Positions 18,715-26,786 of a stretch of 64,000 nucleotides of DNA are shown piece by piece. The position numbers and the translations under genes were made by a program. Position 1 is the first letter of the stretch. The number at the start of each line of letters is the position of its first letter. The notes beneath the pieces are model-generated. The model searched no databases. It worked only from the letters and a program-made list of their open reading frames with translations, and was not told where the DNA came from. Source of the DNA: an uncultured Bacteroidota bacterium (lineage in GTDB: Bacteria; Bacteroidota; Bacteroidia; Chitinophagales; Chitinophagaceae); assembly GCA_903877645.1 (NCBI GenBank), contig CAIRES010000073.1:154351-218350 (forward strand), given 5' to 3'.

Positions 18715-19806
18715 CTAAGGTGCCGGTGTATTTACGGTCATCAGGTACGCTTTGATGAATTCATCGAGCTCACCATCCATTACGGGCTGCACATTGCCTA
18801 CTTCGTAGTCGGTGCGGTGGTCTTTGATCATCTTGTAGGGGTGGAAGACATAGCTGCGTATCTGCGAGCCCCATTCGATCTTCTTCTTCGATGAGTTGGT
18901 GGCATTGAGTATCTCCTGGCGTTTGCGCATTTCCTCCTCATAGAGGCGGCTTTTGAGCATGGTCATGGCCTTTTCGCGGTTTTCGCCCTGTGTGCGGGCC
19001 TGCTGACACTCTACTATGATGCCGCTGGGTATGTGTTTCAGGCGCACTGCAGTTTCTACCTTATTCACGTTCTGGCCACCTGAGCCGCCGGAACGGAAGA
19101 ACGACCATTCGAGATCGGCCGGGCTTACCTGTATATCTATGGTGTCGTCTATAAGCGGGTACACGAATACGGATGCGAATGAGGTGTGCCTGCGGGCATT
19201 AGAATCGAAGGGGGAGATGCGTACGAGGCGGTGCACTCCGCTCTCGGCTTTCAGGAGGCCATAAGAGAATGCGCCTTCAAACTCCAGCGTGGCCTGCTTG
19301 ATGCCGGCGCCATCGCCATATTGCACATCTACTTCGCTCACCTTCCAGCCCTGCTTTTCGCCATACATACGGTACATGCGCATGAGCATTTCGGCCCAGT
19401 CCTGGCTTTCTGTGCCACCTGCGCCGCTGTTGATGACCACGATAGCAGGCATCTCGTCTTCAGGCTCATTGAGTGTGGATTTGAACTCGAGTTCATCTAC
19501 TTCTTTCCGGGCTTTGTCGTATGCGGTATCTACTTCTTCTTCGGTGGCTTCGCCTTCTTTCCAGAAGTCGAACAGCACAGCTGCATCCTCCACCAATGAG
19601 TTGGTGCGGTCGAAGAAATCAGCCCAGTATTTATCTATTTTTATTTCTTTAAGTATAGCTGTTGCGCGCACATTATCGTCCCAGAAACCGGGCGATAAGG
19701 TAAGCTGCCGGTCATTCTCCATTTTGGCGAGCCGGTCATCCACGCGAAGAAAGCGATGCAGGTGCTGTACCCGGTCCCGCAATTCCTTCAGGTTTTCAAT
19801 TGTCAT
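18715..19806 (-). CDS. prfB: Peptide chain release factor 2
   Basis: 363 residues from the ATG at 19806. RF2 reads UGA and UAA stops. The SPF anticodon-like tripeptide lies in RISPFDS and the catalytic GGQ in [11 protein letters not shown]. The gene is one continuous frame. Where many bacteria have the programmed +1 frameshift (CTT TGA), the sequence reads CTT CGC GTG in HRFLRVDD, so autoregulation by frameshifting is absent. A TACCTTTG box ends 6 nt before the ATG. Confidence 0.97.
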   Translation of the reverse strand: MTIENLKELRDRVQHLHRFLRVDDRLAKMENDRQLTLSPGFWDDNVRATAILKEIKIDKYWADFFDRTNSLVEDAAVLFDFWKEGEATEEEVDTAYDKARKEVDELEFKSTLNEPEDEMPAIVVINSGAGGTESQDWAEMLMRMYRMYGEKQGWKVSEVDVQYGDGAGIKQATLEFEGAFSYGLLKAESGVHRLVRISPFDSNARRHTSFASVFVYPLIDDTIDIQVSPADLEWSFFRSGGSGGQNVNKVETAVRLKHIPSGIIVECQQARTQGENREKAMTMLKSRLYEEEMRKRQEILNATNSSKKKIEWGSQIRSYVFHPYKMIKDHRTDYEVGNVQPVMDGELDEFIKAYLMTVNTPAP

Positions 19807-19812
19807 AGCGTG

Positions 19813-19820
19813 CAAAGGTA
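19813..19820 (-). promoter_or_regulatory. -7 promoter element for prfB, very close to the start
   Basis: TACCTTTG on the minus strand, 6 nt from the start ATG. The expected transcription start would fall at or next to the start codon, suggesting a leaderless mRNA. The upstream side overlaps an 18-bp direct repeat. Confidence 0.55.
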
Positions 19821-19869
19821 GGTCAAATGGCTCAATTGCTTAACGGCCTGATAGGTCAAATGGCTCAAT
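19819..19869. repeat. 18-bp direct repeat upstream of prfB
   Basis: TAGGTCAAATGGCTCAAT occurs at 19819-19836 and again at 19852-19869, a 33-bp period. It abuts the prfB -7 element, so it could be either a small tandem duplication or a pair of operator half-sites. Confidence 0.7.
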
Positions 19870-19956
19870 GAATGTGCTAATTATTGAATGTGAAGATGTG
19901 GGGGATTAGATTCGCAGGATAATAATAGGAGATGAAGCCGGATTGCGATAAAATCC

Positions 19957-20215
19957 TCAATCATAGATATCCCGTCGGTTGCCGATTGAGATAACGTCTA
20001 CAATCAACACTTTATCATAAATGTCATAGATGATCCTGTAATCACCCTTTCTTATACGGTAACCTGGTCTGTTTGTGAGTTTTTTGCTTCCATGTGGGCG
20101 TGGCTCGTATGCAAGGCCTTCAAGGATATTGATGATCTTTGTTGCGACATTATCGGACAATTTATCCAGTTGCTTTTTCCGCTGATCTTGATAATGTAAC
20201 CGTATACTTACTCAT
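19957..20215 (-). pseudogene. RelE/ParE-type toxin, frameshifted in an A run
   Basis: From the ATG at 20215 the frame reads MSKYTVTLSRSAEK and then stops within a few codons. Removing one A from the AAAAA run (minus strand, around 20174-20178) restores QLDKLSDNVATKI followed by a complete RelE-like body, with a GSKKLTNRPGYRIRKGDYRI segment and ending IGNRRDIYD. The toxin would be an mRNA interferase. The start overlaps the antitoxin stop in ATGA. A TTG-initiated remnant from 20160 would lack the first strand and helix. Confidence 0.8.
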
Positions 20216-20406
20216 GCTTTTTTGTTGCGTTTTTTTATATAATCCGCTAACAAAATGCTTTTTTCATTCTTCGCTTTTCCTTCATCATACATGCGAATGT
20301 CTTCCAATTCTTCAATTTTATCTAACATGGTTTTATAATCTTTCACAGGTAATACCACGGACACCCGTTTCCCACTTCCATCAACTATATATTGGGCATG
20401 AAGCAT
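20212..20406 (-). CDS. RelB/Phd-like antitoxin
   Basis: 64 residues. An N-terminal strand-rich half (QYIVDGSGKRVSVVLPVKDY) is followed by the helix KTMLDKIEELEDIRMYDE and a basic C-terminal tail. This is typical of small antitoxins encoded upstream of RelE-like toxins, with an N-terminal DNA-binding dimer and a C-terminal toxin-wrapping helix. The frame is intact although the coupled toxin is broken. Confidence 0.75.
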   Translation of the reverse strand: MLHAQYIVDGSGKRVSVVLPVKDYKTMLDKIEELEDIRMYDEGKAKNEKSILLADYIKKRNKKA

Positions 20407-20561
20407 ATAAAAAATGTTTTTGTAAAATTACTAATTATCAAATTTATTTACAAATAGAATTGTCTGTCGAGTTTTGGAGGCCCAATTTTAAATTCAACTG
20501 AAACTAATATTGATTTGACATTAATATCCTAAATTGTAGCGTTAATACCTTTTGAAACAAT

Positions 20562-21518
20562 ATGCGCGAGGGGCAGTTTATTAAGCAAAACCTGGAGCGG
20601 TGGGAAGAATACCAGCAGCCTACCGAAGACCCTGATGAGGTGGCCAAGCGATTCACTTACCTAGTGGATGACCTGTCGTATGCCAAGACGTTTTATACCA
20701 ACGGGAATACCGCTAGGTATATTAATGGGATCGCGGCAAATATTTACCTCTCTATTTACCGAAACAAAAAAGAAAAAAGACATCGCTTTATCACCTTCTG
20801 GACAACAGAACTGCCACTAGTGATCAGGAAGCACCACAAACTGCTGCTGTTTACCTTTATTTTTTTTGTAGCCTTTGCTTTGCTGGGCGTATTTTCGGCC
20901 TATAATGATCAGACCTTTGTAAGGGCAGTGCTGGGCGATGGATATGTAGATATGACCGAGCGGAATATAGCTAATGGCGATCCGTTTGGTGTGTATAAGA
21001 ATGAGAACGATCTGAGCATGTTTGTTCAGATCGCGTTCAATAATATCAAGGTTGCTTTCCTGTGTTATACTATGGGCCTTACGGCGGGAGTGGGCACTTT
21101 GTATTTTCTTTTTCAGAACGGGCTGATGGTAGGGGTGTTTGAATTTATGTTCTTTCATCACGGGTTAGGTTTTCAGTCGGTATTGGTCATATTCATTCAT
21201 GGTACGCTTGAATTGTCCGCGATAGTGATAGCAGGTTGTTCAGGGCTTGTGTTAGGCACTTCGTTACTTTTTCCGGGTACGTATACCCGTATGCAGTCGC
21301 TGGGCAATGCTGCGAAAGACAGCATCAAGATCATCATCAGCCTTGTGCCAATATTTATCGTGGCTGCATTCTTTGAAGGTTTTGTGACGCGGCATACGGG
21401 TATGCCCTTGTGGCTGAGCCTTACTATTTTGCTGTCATCGGCTGGTTTTATTGTTTGGTATTTCATCATTTTTCCTATCCGTGTAAGTAAGAGAGCAATA
21501 GATGAGGCTACACTTTAA
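20562..21518 (+). CDS. SpoIIM/DUF95-type stage II sporulation protein M family membrane protein
   Basis: 318 residues. A soluble N terminus of about 90 residues precedes five or six membrane segments. Family features are the AFNNIKVAFLCYTMGLTAGVGTLY helices and a FIHGTLELSAIVIAGCSGLVLG segment. Despite the name, homologues in non-sporulating Bacteroidota are common and lie beside MoxR operons, as here. Its 3' end overlaps the next gene by 17 bp, so it opens a five-gene transcript. Confidence 0.9.
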   Translation: MREGQFIKQNLERWEEYQQPTEDPDEVAKRFTYLVDDLSYAKTFYTNGNTARYINGIAANIYLSIYRNKKEKRHRFITFWTTELPLVIRKHHKLLLFTFIFFVAFALLGVFSAYNDQTFVRAVLGDGYVDMTERNIANGDPFGVYKNENDLSMFVQIAFNNIKVAFLCYTMGLTAGVGTLYFLFQNGLMVGVFEFMFFHHGLGFQSVLVIFIHGTLELSAIVIAGCSGLVLGTSLLFPGTYTRMQSLGNAAKDSIKIIISLVPIFIVAAFFEGFVTRHTGMPLWLSLTILLSSAGFIVWYFIIFPIRVSKRAIDEATL

Positions 21519-22188
21519 AAGGATCGTTTTTGTGATAGTGAGTTTCGGGTGCGTGTACCTGTGGCCGGCCTGTGCGTATGCTGAATACAAGATAGCCCCG
21601 GCGCAATGGGAGCAGCTTAAAAGGGATAAGGCATTCACTTATAAAAATGACATAGAAAAGGCACCACAACAAACCGCAGAAAATAATAGCGCTATCATTA
21701 AATTTCTGAGGGCTATTGCTCATTTTTTTAGCGATGGTGGCGGGTACTACCTTTTATGGATATTAGCCGCAGGACTTTTGATATGGATGCTGTATAGCTT
21801 ACTGATCAGTAAAGATATTTTTTTGTTTAGCCGGAAAGCGAAGACGTTTACTCCAGCCGGGCAGCCGGCGGAGGAGGAAGACATCAACAGTGACTGGGCA
21901 TCGCTGGCCCTACGGGCATCGGCAAATAATGACCTGCGACTGGCAGTAAGGTATAATTATATGCTGTTGCTGCAACTGCTGCAAAAAGGGGAACTGATAC
22001 AATACCGCAGCGATAAGACCAACTTTGAATATGCCGCCGAACTTGCTGATACTGCCTACAAACAGCCTTTTAAACAGCTATCGCGCCAATATGAATATAC
22101 CTGGTACGGGAATTATGTGCCAACAACAGCTGCTTATGATGATTATGCGGCAATGCTTCATGAACTTAAAACAAAATTAGGGGCATGA
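21502..22188 (+). CDS. DUF4129 membrane protein
   Basis: 228 residues: signal peptide (ending AYA), a short periplasmic stretch, one membrane helix (about 80-98) and a cytoplasmic C-terminal DUF4129 domain with LRLAVRYNYMLLLQLLQKG and a YAAELADT helix ending in WYGNYVPT. Function unknown; the domain is found with transglutaminase-like and MoxR operons. Overlaps the next gene in ATGA. Confidence 0.85.
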   Translation: MRLHFKRIVFVIVSFGCVYLWPACAYAEYKIAPAQWEQLKRDKAFTYKNDIEKAPQQTAENNSAIIKFLRAIAHFFSDGGGYYLLWILAAGLLIWMLYSLLISKDIFLFSRKAKTFTPAGQPAEEEDINSDWASLALRASANNDLRLAVRYNYMLLLQLLQKGELIQYRSDKTNFEYAAELADTAYKQPFKQLSRQYEYTWYGNYVPTTAAYDDYAAMLHELKTKLGA

Positions 22189-23456
22189 GCAGGCGTATGT
22201 ACATATTGATACTGGTGTTGCTGCTCTTCTCCGGCTGTGAGGATAAGGAGTCGCAGGAGCGTGCCAAATGGCGGCAAACGCTGGGGCAGGATGATAAACG
22301 GCCTTACGGTACATGGCTGGCTCATGAGTCATTGAAATACTATTTTTCAGGAGCGAAGGTGGAAACATTGTCGGGCAAGGCCAGATTCAACAATATGGAT
22401 GATGTGATGAAATATGCCAATGCCGGAGGCCATGGGTTATTGATATTGGAGGGTTTTGATTTTTATTTGTCTGATGAGGAGTGGAAACAATTGAAGGGTT
22501 TTATTAAAGCCGGCAATGAAGTGTTTATATTCAGTAATGTACTGGATAATAAGATAGAGCAGGACCTGCAATGCTATATGAAGAACAACGAAACCGGAAA
22601 ATTTAGGTTTCTCACTTCTGACAGAGACCTGGATAATAAGTTTGTATTAAGCCTGCAAAATAATAGAGCTACCGATTACGGCTATACGGGGCGCAATCTT
22701 AAGGGTTATTTTCACGTACCTGTGGATGCGCCGGATACTGTACAGAGAAATACGGATGATACTGATAGTGCTATAAAATACAGCGAATGGCCTTACCCGG
22801 ATACATTGGGGTATGCACAAACTGAGCCTGACTTTATTCGGTACCGCCTGGGCGAAGGGCATCTGACGTTGCATGCCGCGCCACTGGTATTAAGCAACTA
22901 TTTTTTGCTGCAGGATGGCAATGAACAGTATCTTACCGGTATCTGGCAAACGCTGCCTGAGAACGTCACTCATGTATACTGGGTCACTTATGGCAACCGC
23001 ACTCAGAGGTCTTCCGGTATGAGTGTATTGTGGAAATACCCGGCTACGAAGTACGCAATACTGTTGGCGTTGCTGGCTTTACTGGTTTATGTATTGTTTG
23101 AAGGGAAGAGAAAGCAGCGGATCATACCGGTGATAGCGCCATTGCGGAATGACTCAGTGTCTTTTGTGGAAACTGTGGGCAGGCTGTATTACAATAAAGG
23201 TAATCATGCCAACCTGGCAGCAAAAATGACCCTGCAGTTCCTGGAGTGGGTGCGTACACACTATTACCTGAACACTAACTTGCTCAATGAGGAATTTATC
23301 ATGCAACTGGCAATGAAGTCGGGGCATACAGAAGCTACGGTGCGAGGGCTAATGGACATAATACATGAAGTGCGCATGGGTACTGCGCTTGTAGATGACG
23401 CTTATCTTTACCAATTATACAGTACGATTCAGCAATTTTATAAAAACGAAGTGTAA
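22185..23456 (+). CDS. DUF4350 lipoprotein/membrane protein
   Basis: 423 residues. Lipobox LLFSGC gives a lipidated Cys near residue 18. The DUF4350 region follows (GTWLAHESLKYYF, a LILEGFDFYLSDEEWKQL segment, GLLILEG), resembling a glutamine-amidotransferase-like fold without a recognisable catalytic Cys. One membrane helix is near 290-310 and a cytoplasmic helical tail ends the protein. Shares one base with the moxR-like start. Confidence 0.85.
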   Translation: MSRRMYILILVLLLFSGCEDKESQERAKWRQTLGQDDKRPYGTWLAHESLKYYFSGAKVETLSGKARFNNMDDVMKYANAGGHGLLILEGFDFYLSDEEWKQLKGFIKAGNEVFIFSNVLDNKIEQDLQCYMKNNETGKFRFLTSDRDLDNKFVLSLQNNRATDYGYTGRNLKGYFHVPVDAPDTVQRNTDDTDSAIKYSEWPYPDTLGYAQTEPDFIRYRLGEGHLTLHAAPLVLSNYFLLQDGNEQYLTGIWQTLPENVTHVYWVTYGNRTQRSSGMSVLWKYPATKYAILLALLALLVYVLFEGKRKQRIIPVIAPLRNDSVSFVETVGRLYYNKGNHANLAAKMTLQFLEWVRTHYYLNTNLLNEEFIMQLAMKSGHTEATVRGLMDIIHEVRMGTALVDDAYLYQLYSTIQQFYKNEV

Positions 23457-24439
23457 TGGAAACACCGGAACAGGAAAATGTAGCACAGGCGGGCAATAGC
23501 CCACTGGCAGATCTTGTAACACAGATACAGGAGCGCATAGGCGAAGTAATCGTAGGGCAACATGCCATGATCGAACAGTTGCTGGCCGGCCTGCTGGCCG
23601 ATGGCCATATACTGATAGAGGGTGTGCCCGGTGTGGCTAAAACCCTTACCGCAAAGCTGCTGTCGAAACTCATAGATACCAGCTTCTCGCGGTTGCAGTT
23701 CACGCCCGACCTGATGCCCAGTGATGTGCTGGGGTCAACGATATTTAATCCGCAAACTTCAACGTTTCAGTTCAGGGCAGGGCCTATATTCAGCAACATA
23801 GTGCTGATAGATGAGATCAACCGTGCGCCTGCCAAGACGCAGGCAGCCCTCTTTGAGGTAATGGAAGAGCGGCAGGTGACGGTAGATGGCCAGACACATA
23901 AAATGAGGTCGCCCTTTATGGTGGTAGCTACACAGAACCCGGTGGAGCATGAAGGTACGTACCGATTGCCGGAGGCTCAGTTGGACCGCTTCCTGATGAA
24001 GATAACTGTGGGTTACCCAACGCTGGAAGAAGAGATAAAAATATTGGAAAAGCACAATGGCCATGTAATGGCAGAACTGCTGAATAGTATACAACCTATG
24101 GTAACCCCAGAAGTGCTGGCGCAGGCAAGGGCCAGTGTGGCGAAGGTGCATATAGAACCCAAACTGCTGGAATTCATTGCCAAAATTACCTGGGAGACCC
24201 GGAACGACAGGTCGTTGTACCTTGGGGCATCGCCGAGGGCATCTATAGCATTGTTGCAGATTGCCAAGGCTTTTAGTGTATTGCGTGGCCGGGACTTCGT
24301 GATACCTGAAGACATACTACAGGCTGCGCCACCTGTGCTGCGCCACCGTGTGGGACTCACACCTGACCGTGAGATGGAAGGCGCTACCACCGATGATGTA
24401 GTGAAGGAGATACTGGCGAGGATGGAGATACCAAGGTGA
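23456..24439 (+). CDS. MoxR-family AAA+ ATPase
   Basis: 327 residues. Walker A GVPGVAKT (about 59-66), Walker B VLIDEINRAPAKTQ (about 113), sensor-1 ATQNP and a C-terminal lid domain. MoxR ATPases act as chaperones, usually with a von Willebrand-type partner; here the DUF58 protein downstream is the likely partner. Membrane-stress or envelope-assembly roles are known for some members, but the client is unknown here. Confidence 0.95.
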   Translation: METPEQENVAQAGNSPLADLVTQIQERIGEVIVGQHAMIEQLLAGLLADGHILIEGVPGVAKTLTAKLLSKLIDTSFSRLQFTPDLMPSDVLGSTIFNPQTSTFQFRAGPIFSNIVLIDEINRAPAKTQAALFEVMEERQVTVDGQTHKMRSPFMVVATQNPVEHEGTYRLPEAQLDRFLMKITVGYPTLEEEIKILEKHNGHVMAELLNSIQPMVTPEVLAQARASVAKVHIEPKLLEFIAKITWETRNDRSLYLGASPRASIALLQIAKAFSVLRGRDFVIPEDILQAAPPVLRHRVGLTPDREMEGATTDDVVKEILARMEIPR

Positions 24440-24453
24440 TTTGGTTAATTGTT

Positions 24454-24510
24454 GGTAAGTTGACAGGTTAATCCTCCTTCGCTAAAGCTATGGCGGACTA
24501 GGTAAGTTGA
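24454..24510. repeat. 37-bp element between 10-bp direct repeats
   Basis: GGTAAGTTGA at 24454-24463 and 24501-24510 flanks 37 bp containing CCTCCTTCGCTAAAGC and TATGGCGGA. A related CCTCCTTCGCTATGGC occurs near 12940. The arrangement looks like insertion of a small repeat with a target duplication, between moxR and the DUF58 gene. Confidence 0.55.
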
Positions 24511-24526
24511 TGGAAAAATAATTGAA

Positions 24527-25867
24527 TTGAAATTTATTAGGAAATATATCGGTGATCTGTTCGTTTGCAGGAGATGGTTCCTGCTGATGGGCGGCTTTGT
24601 GCTGTTGTTGTTCACTGCTTTTTTTGTTCATTTTCTGCTGGCGTTTGTGTTGTTTGGTTTGGTTATGGCATTGTTGTTCACAGCGATCGATTATTGTTTG
24701 TTGTTTTTTGTGAAGGGGGCAGTTAAGGCTAATCGTATCATTGCCCCAAGGTTGAGCCTGGGCGATGAGAATGTAGTGGGTATTTCTTTGTTTAACACGT
24801 TTCCTTTCAGGGTGGGTGCCACATTTATAGATGAACTGCCGGTCCAGTTTCAGCAGCGAAATTTTAGCGTACAAGCCACAATAAAATATAATGGCCGGGA
24901 AACGATCGCTTACTCATTGCGGCCGCTATCGCGCGGTGAGTATGGCTTTGGGTATCTGCTGGCGTATGTATCGAGCCCATTAGGGTTATTGAAAAGAAGA
25001 ATGAGGGTTGCGGATCCGGTAGTAGTGAAAGTGTACCCATCGTACCAGCAGTTGAGGAAGTATCAATTGCTCGCTATCAGTAATAATGTGCTTGCCGGTA
25101 TGAAAAAGATACGCAGGCTGGGACATAGTATGGAGTTTGAAAAAATAAAGGACTATGTGCAGGGGGATGATATGCGTACCATCAACTGGAAGGCCACGGC
25201 CCGCAGCGCCAGCCTGATGGTGAATACTTACACCGATACCAGGCAGCAGCAGATATACTGCCTGATAGACAAAGGGCGCAATATGAAAATGCCTTTTGAA
25301 GGAATGACGCTGCTGGACCACTCGGTCAACGCCAGCCTGGCACTGCTTAATGTAGCTTTGCTAAAGCAAGACAGGGCCGGGCTGATCACGTTCTCTAATA
25401 AAGTGAATGATATCATTGTTGCCGACCGGAGGAATGATCAGTTGCACCGGATCGTGGAGACATTGTACAAGCAGCAAACACAATTTAAGGAGAGCGATCA
25501 CGAAGCATTGTGGGGTGCTGTACATAAGAACATTACGCAGCGCAGCCTTGTACTGTTGTTTACCAACTTTGAAACCTTTTCGTCGCTTGAACGACAATTG
25601 CCCTTCCTGAAGAAAACGGCACAGCGGCATCTTACCTGTGTTATCTTTTTTCAGAACACATTGCTGAAAGAATTGCATGAAGCCAACCCCGACAATATAG
25701 AAGGCATCTATATCAAAACCATTGCCGACCAGTTTGACCTGGAGAAGCGGCAGATAGTGAAGGAATTGCGCCGCCATGGTATCCTTTCTATATTGACCAC
25801 ACCGCAAAATCTATCGGTAGATGTGATCAACAAATACCTGGAATTGAAGGCGAGGCAAATGGTATAG
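24527..25867 (+). CDS. DUF58 protein with two N-terminal membrane segments
   Basis: 446 residues. Two hydrophobic helices (residues 17-65) precede a soluble region with the DUF58 signature EFEKIKDYVQGDDMRTINWKAT. A vWA-like fold follows (LIDKGRNMKMPF, LLLFTNFETF). DUF58 proteins accompany MoxR ATPases and bind metal through the vWA-like domain. No ATG is available: the frame opens after TAA at 24503-24505 and TTG at 24527 is the best start, just after a repeat insertion. Start therefore uncertain. Confidence 0.85.
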   Translation: MKFIRKYIGDLFVCRRWFLLMGGFVLLLFTAFFVHFLLAFVLFGLVMALLFTAIDYCLLFFVKGAVKANRIIAPRLSLGDENVVGISLFNTFPFRVGATFIDELPVQFQQRNFSVQATIKYNGRETIAYSLRPLSRGEYGFGYLLAYVSSPLGLLKRRMRVADPVVVKVYPSYQQLRKYQLLAISNNVLAGMKKIRRLGHSMEFEKIKDYVQGDDMRTINWKATARSASLMVNTYTDTRQQQIYCLIDKGRNMKMPFEGMTLLDHSVNASLALLNVALLKQDRAGLITFSNKVNDIIVADRRNDQLHRIVETLYKQQTQFKESDHEALWGAVHKNITQRSLVLLFTNFETFSSLERQLPFLKKTAQRHLTCVIFFQNTLLKELHEANPDNIEGIYIKTIADQFDLEKRQIVKELRRHGILSILTTPQNLSVDVINKYLELKARQMV

Positions 25868-26003
25868 CCGTTTTAATGTGTACTCTGGTTTTTCAGGAAT
25901 AGATACATGCGATATTATTTTATTCATTTCTCACCCAAGATATCCCCCTTTTTTTACGTCTATATTATTGTAACCATGTTCTAAATAGCCCAAAACTAAC
26001 CTC

Positions 26004-26762
26004 ATGATCAAGAAAAGTATCCACTTTATTATTGCTTGCGTTATCCTGTTTTCCTCAGCCTGCAAAAAAGGCGACCAAGGTGCCACCGGTGCTACCGGGC
26101 CTGCAGGGCCTACCTTTACAGGGGCCATTGCCGGGCATGTGAGCTTATATGACAGCTATGGAGTAAGGCAACTGGACGGACTGAATACGGTGCAACTTAC
26201 ATTGAAGGGTGGTGCTACCGCTACCGCGGATGTGAATGGCTTTTTTGTCTTTAATAAAGTAACGACCGGAACCTATAGCATCAGTGCTGCGGGCAATGGC
26301 CTTGGCGCTACAACGGTGAATAATGTTAATTTTCTCAACGATACTACTTACCAGGATATCAGGCTCTCCGAGCTGCCCAATTTTGATATCTCCACGTTCT
26401 CTTCGATGTACAATACGGGGTCTTCAAATGATTCATTGATCATGACCTTTCCGGCAGATCCGAAGGCAAGGAACCTGATCATTTTTGTCAATGATAAATT
26501 GCCAGTGAATAACTCCCCGGAAAACTACCGTTTGGCGTATATCAAACCTATACCGACTACCTGGGGCGCTAATACGACAATGATATTTCGTGTGCCCGAG
26601 GCGGATCTGAGTGGCGTGAATATATTCTACGGGGAAAAGGTGTATTATGCAGTGTACAGTTATGTGGTGAATGACGCGTCGGTGTATACGGATGAGGCTA
26701 CCGGTAAAAGTGTGTATACAGCAGTTGGTGCCGGTCTTCTAGATTCAACTATTGCTCCTTAG
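26004..26762 (+). CDS. Lipoprotein with short collagen-like tract and carboxypeptidase-regulatory-like domain
   Basis: 252 residues. SPII signal ending SSAC (Cys about 20). Directly after lipidation comes a short Gly-x-y tract (GDQGATGATGPAGP), then a beta-sandwich of the CarboxypepD_reg type (AGHVSLYDSYG ... GFFVFNKVTTGTYSISAAG). The rest is unassigned beta-rich sequence. Probably a surface lipoprotein; its 24-bp spacing to the following T9SS cargo gene suggests co-transcription. Confidence 0.75.
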   Translation: MIKKSIHFIIACVILFSSACKKGDQGATGATGPAGPTFTGAIAGHVSLYDSYGVRQLDGLNTVQLTLKGGATATADVNGFFVFNKVTTGTYSISAAGNGLGATTVNNVNFLNDTTYQDIRLSELPNFDISTFSSMYNTGSSNDSLIMTFPADPKARNLIIFVNDKLPVNNSPENYRLAYIKPIPTTWGANTTMIFRVPEADLSGVNIFYGEKVYYAVYSYVVNDASVYTDEATGKSVYTAVGAGLLDSTIAP

Positions 26763-26786
26763 CGTTTAACCATTAATCTGATTTTT

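Noticed and set aside
19016..19843. Plus-strand frames across prfB.
   Set aside because: Antisense to an intact release factor gene with GGQ and SPF motifs.
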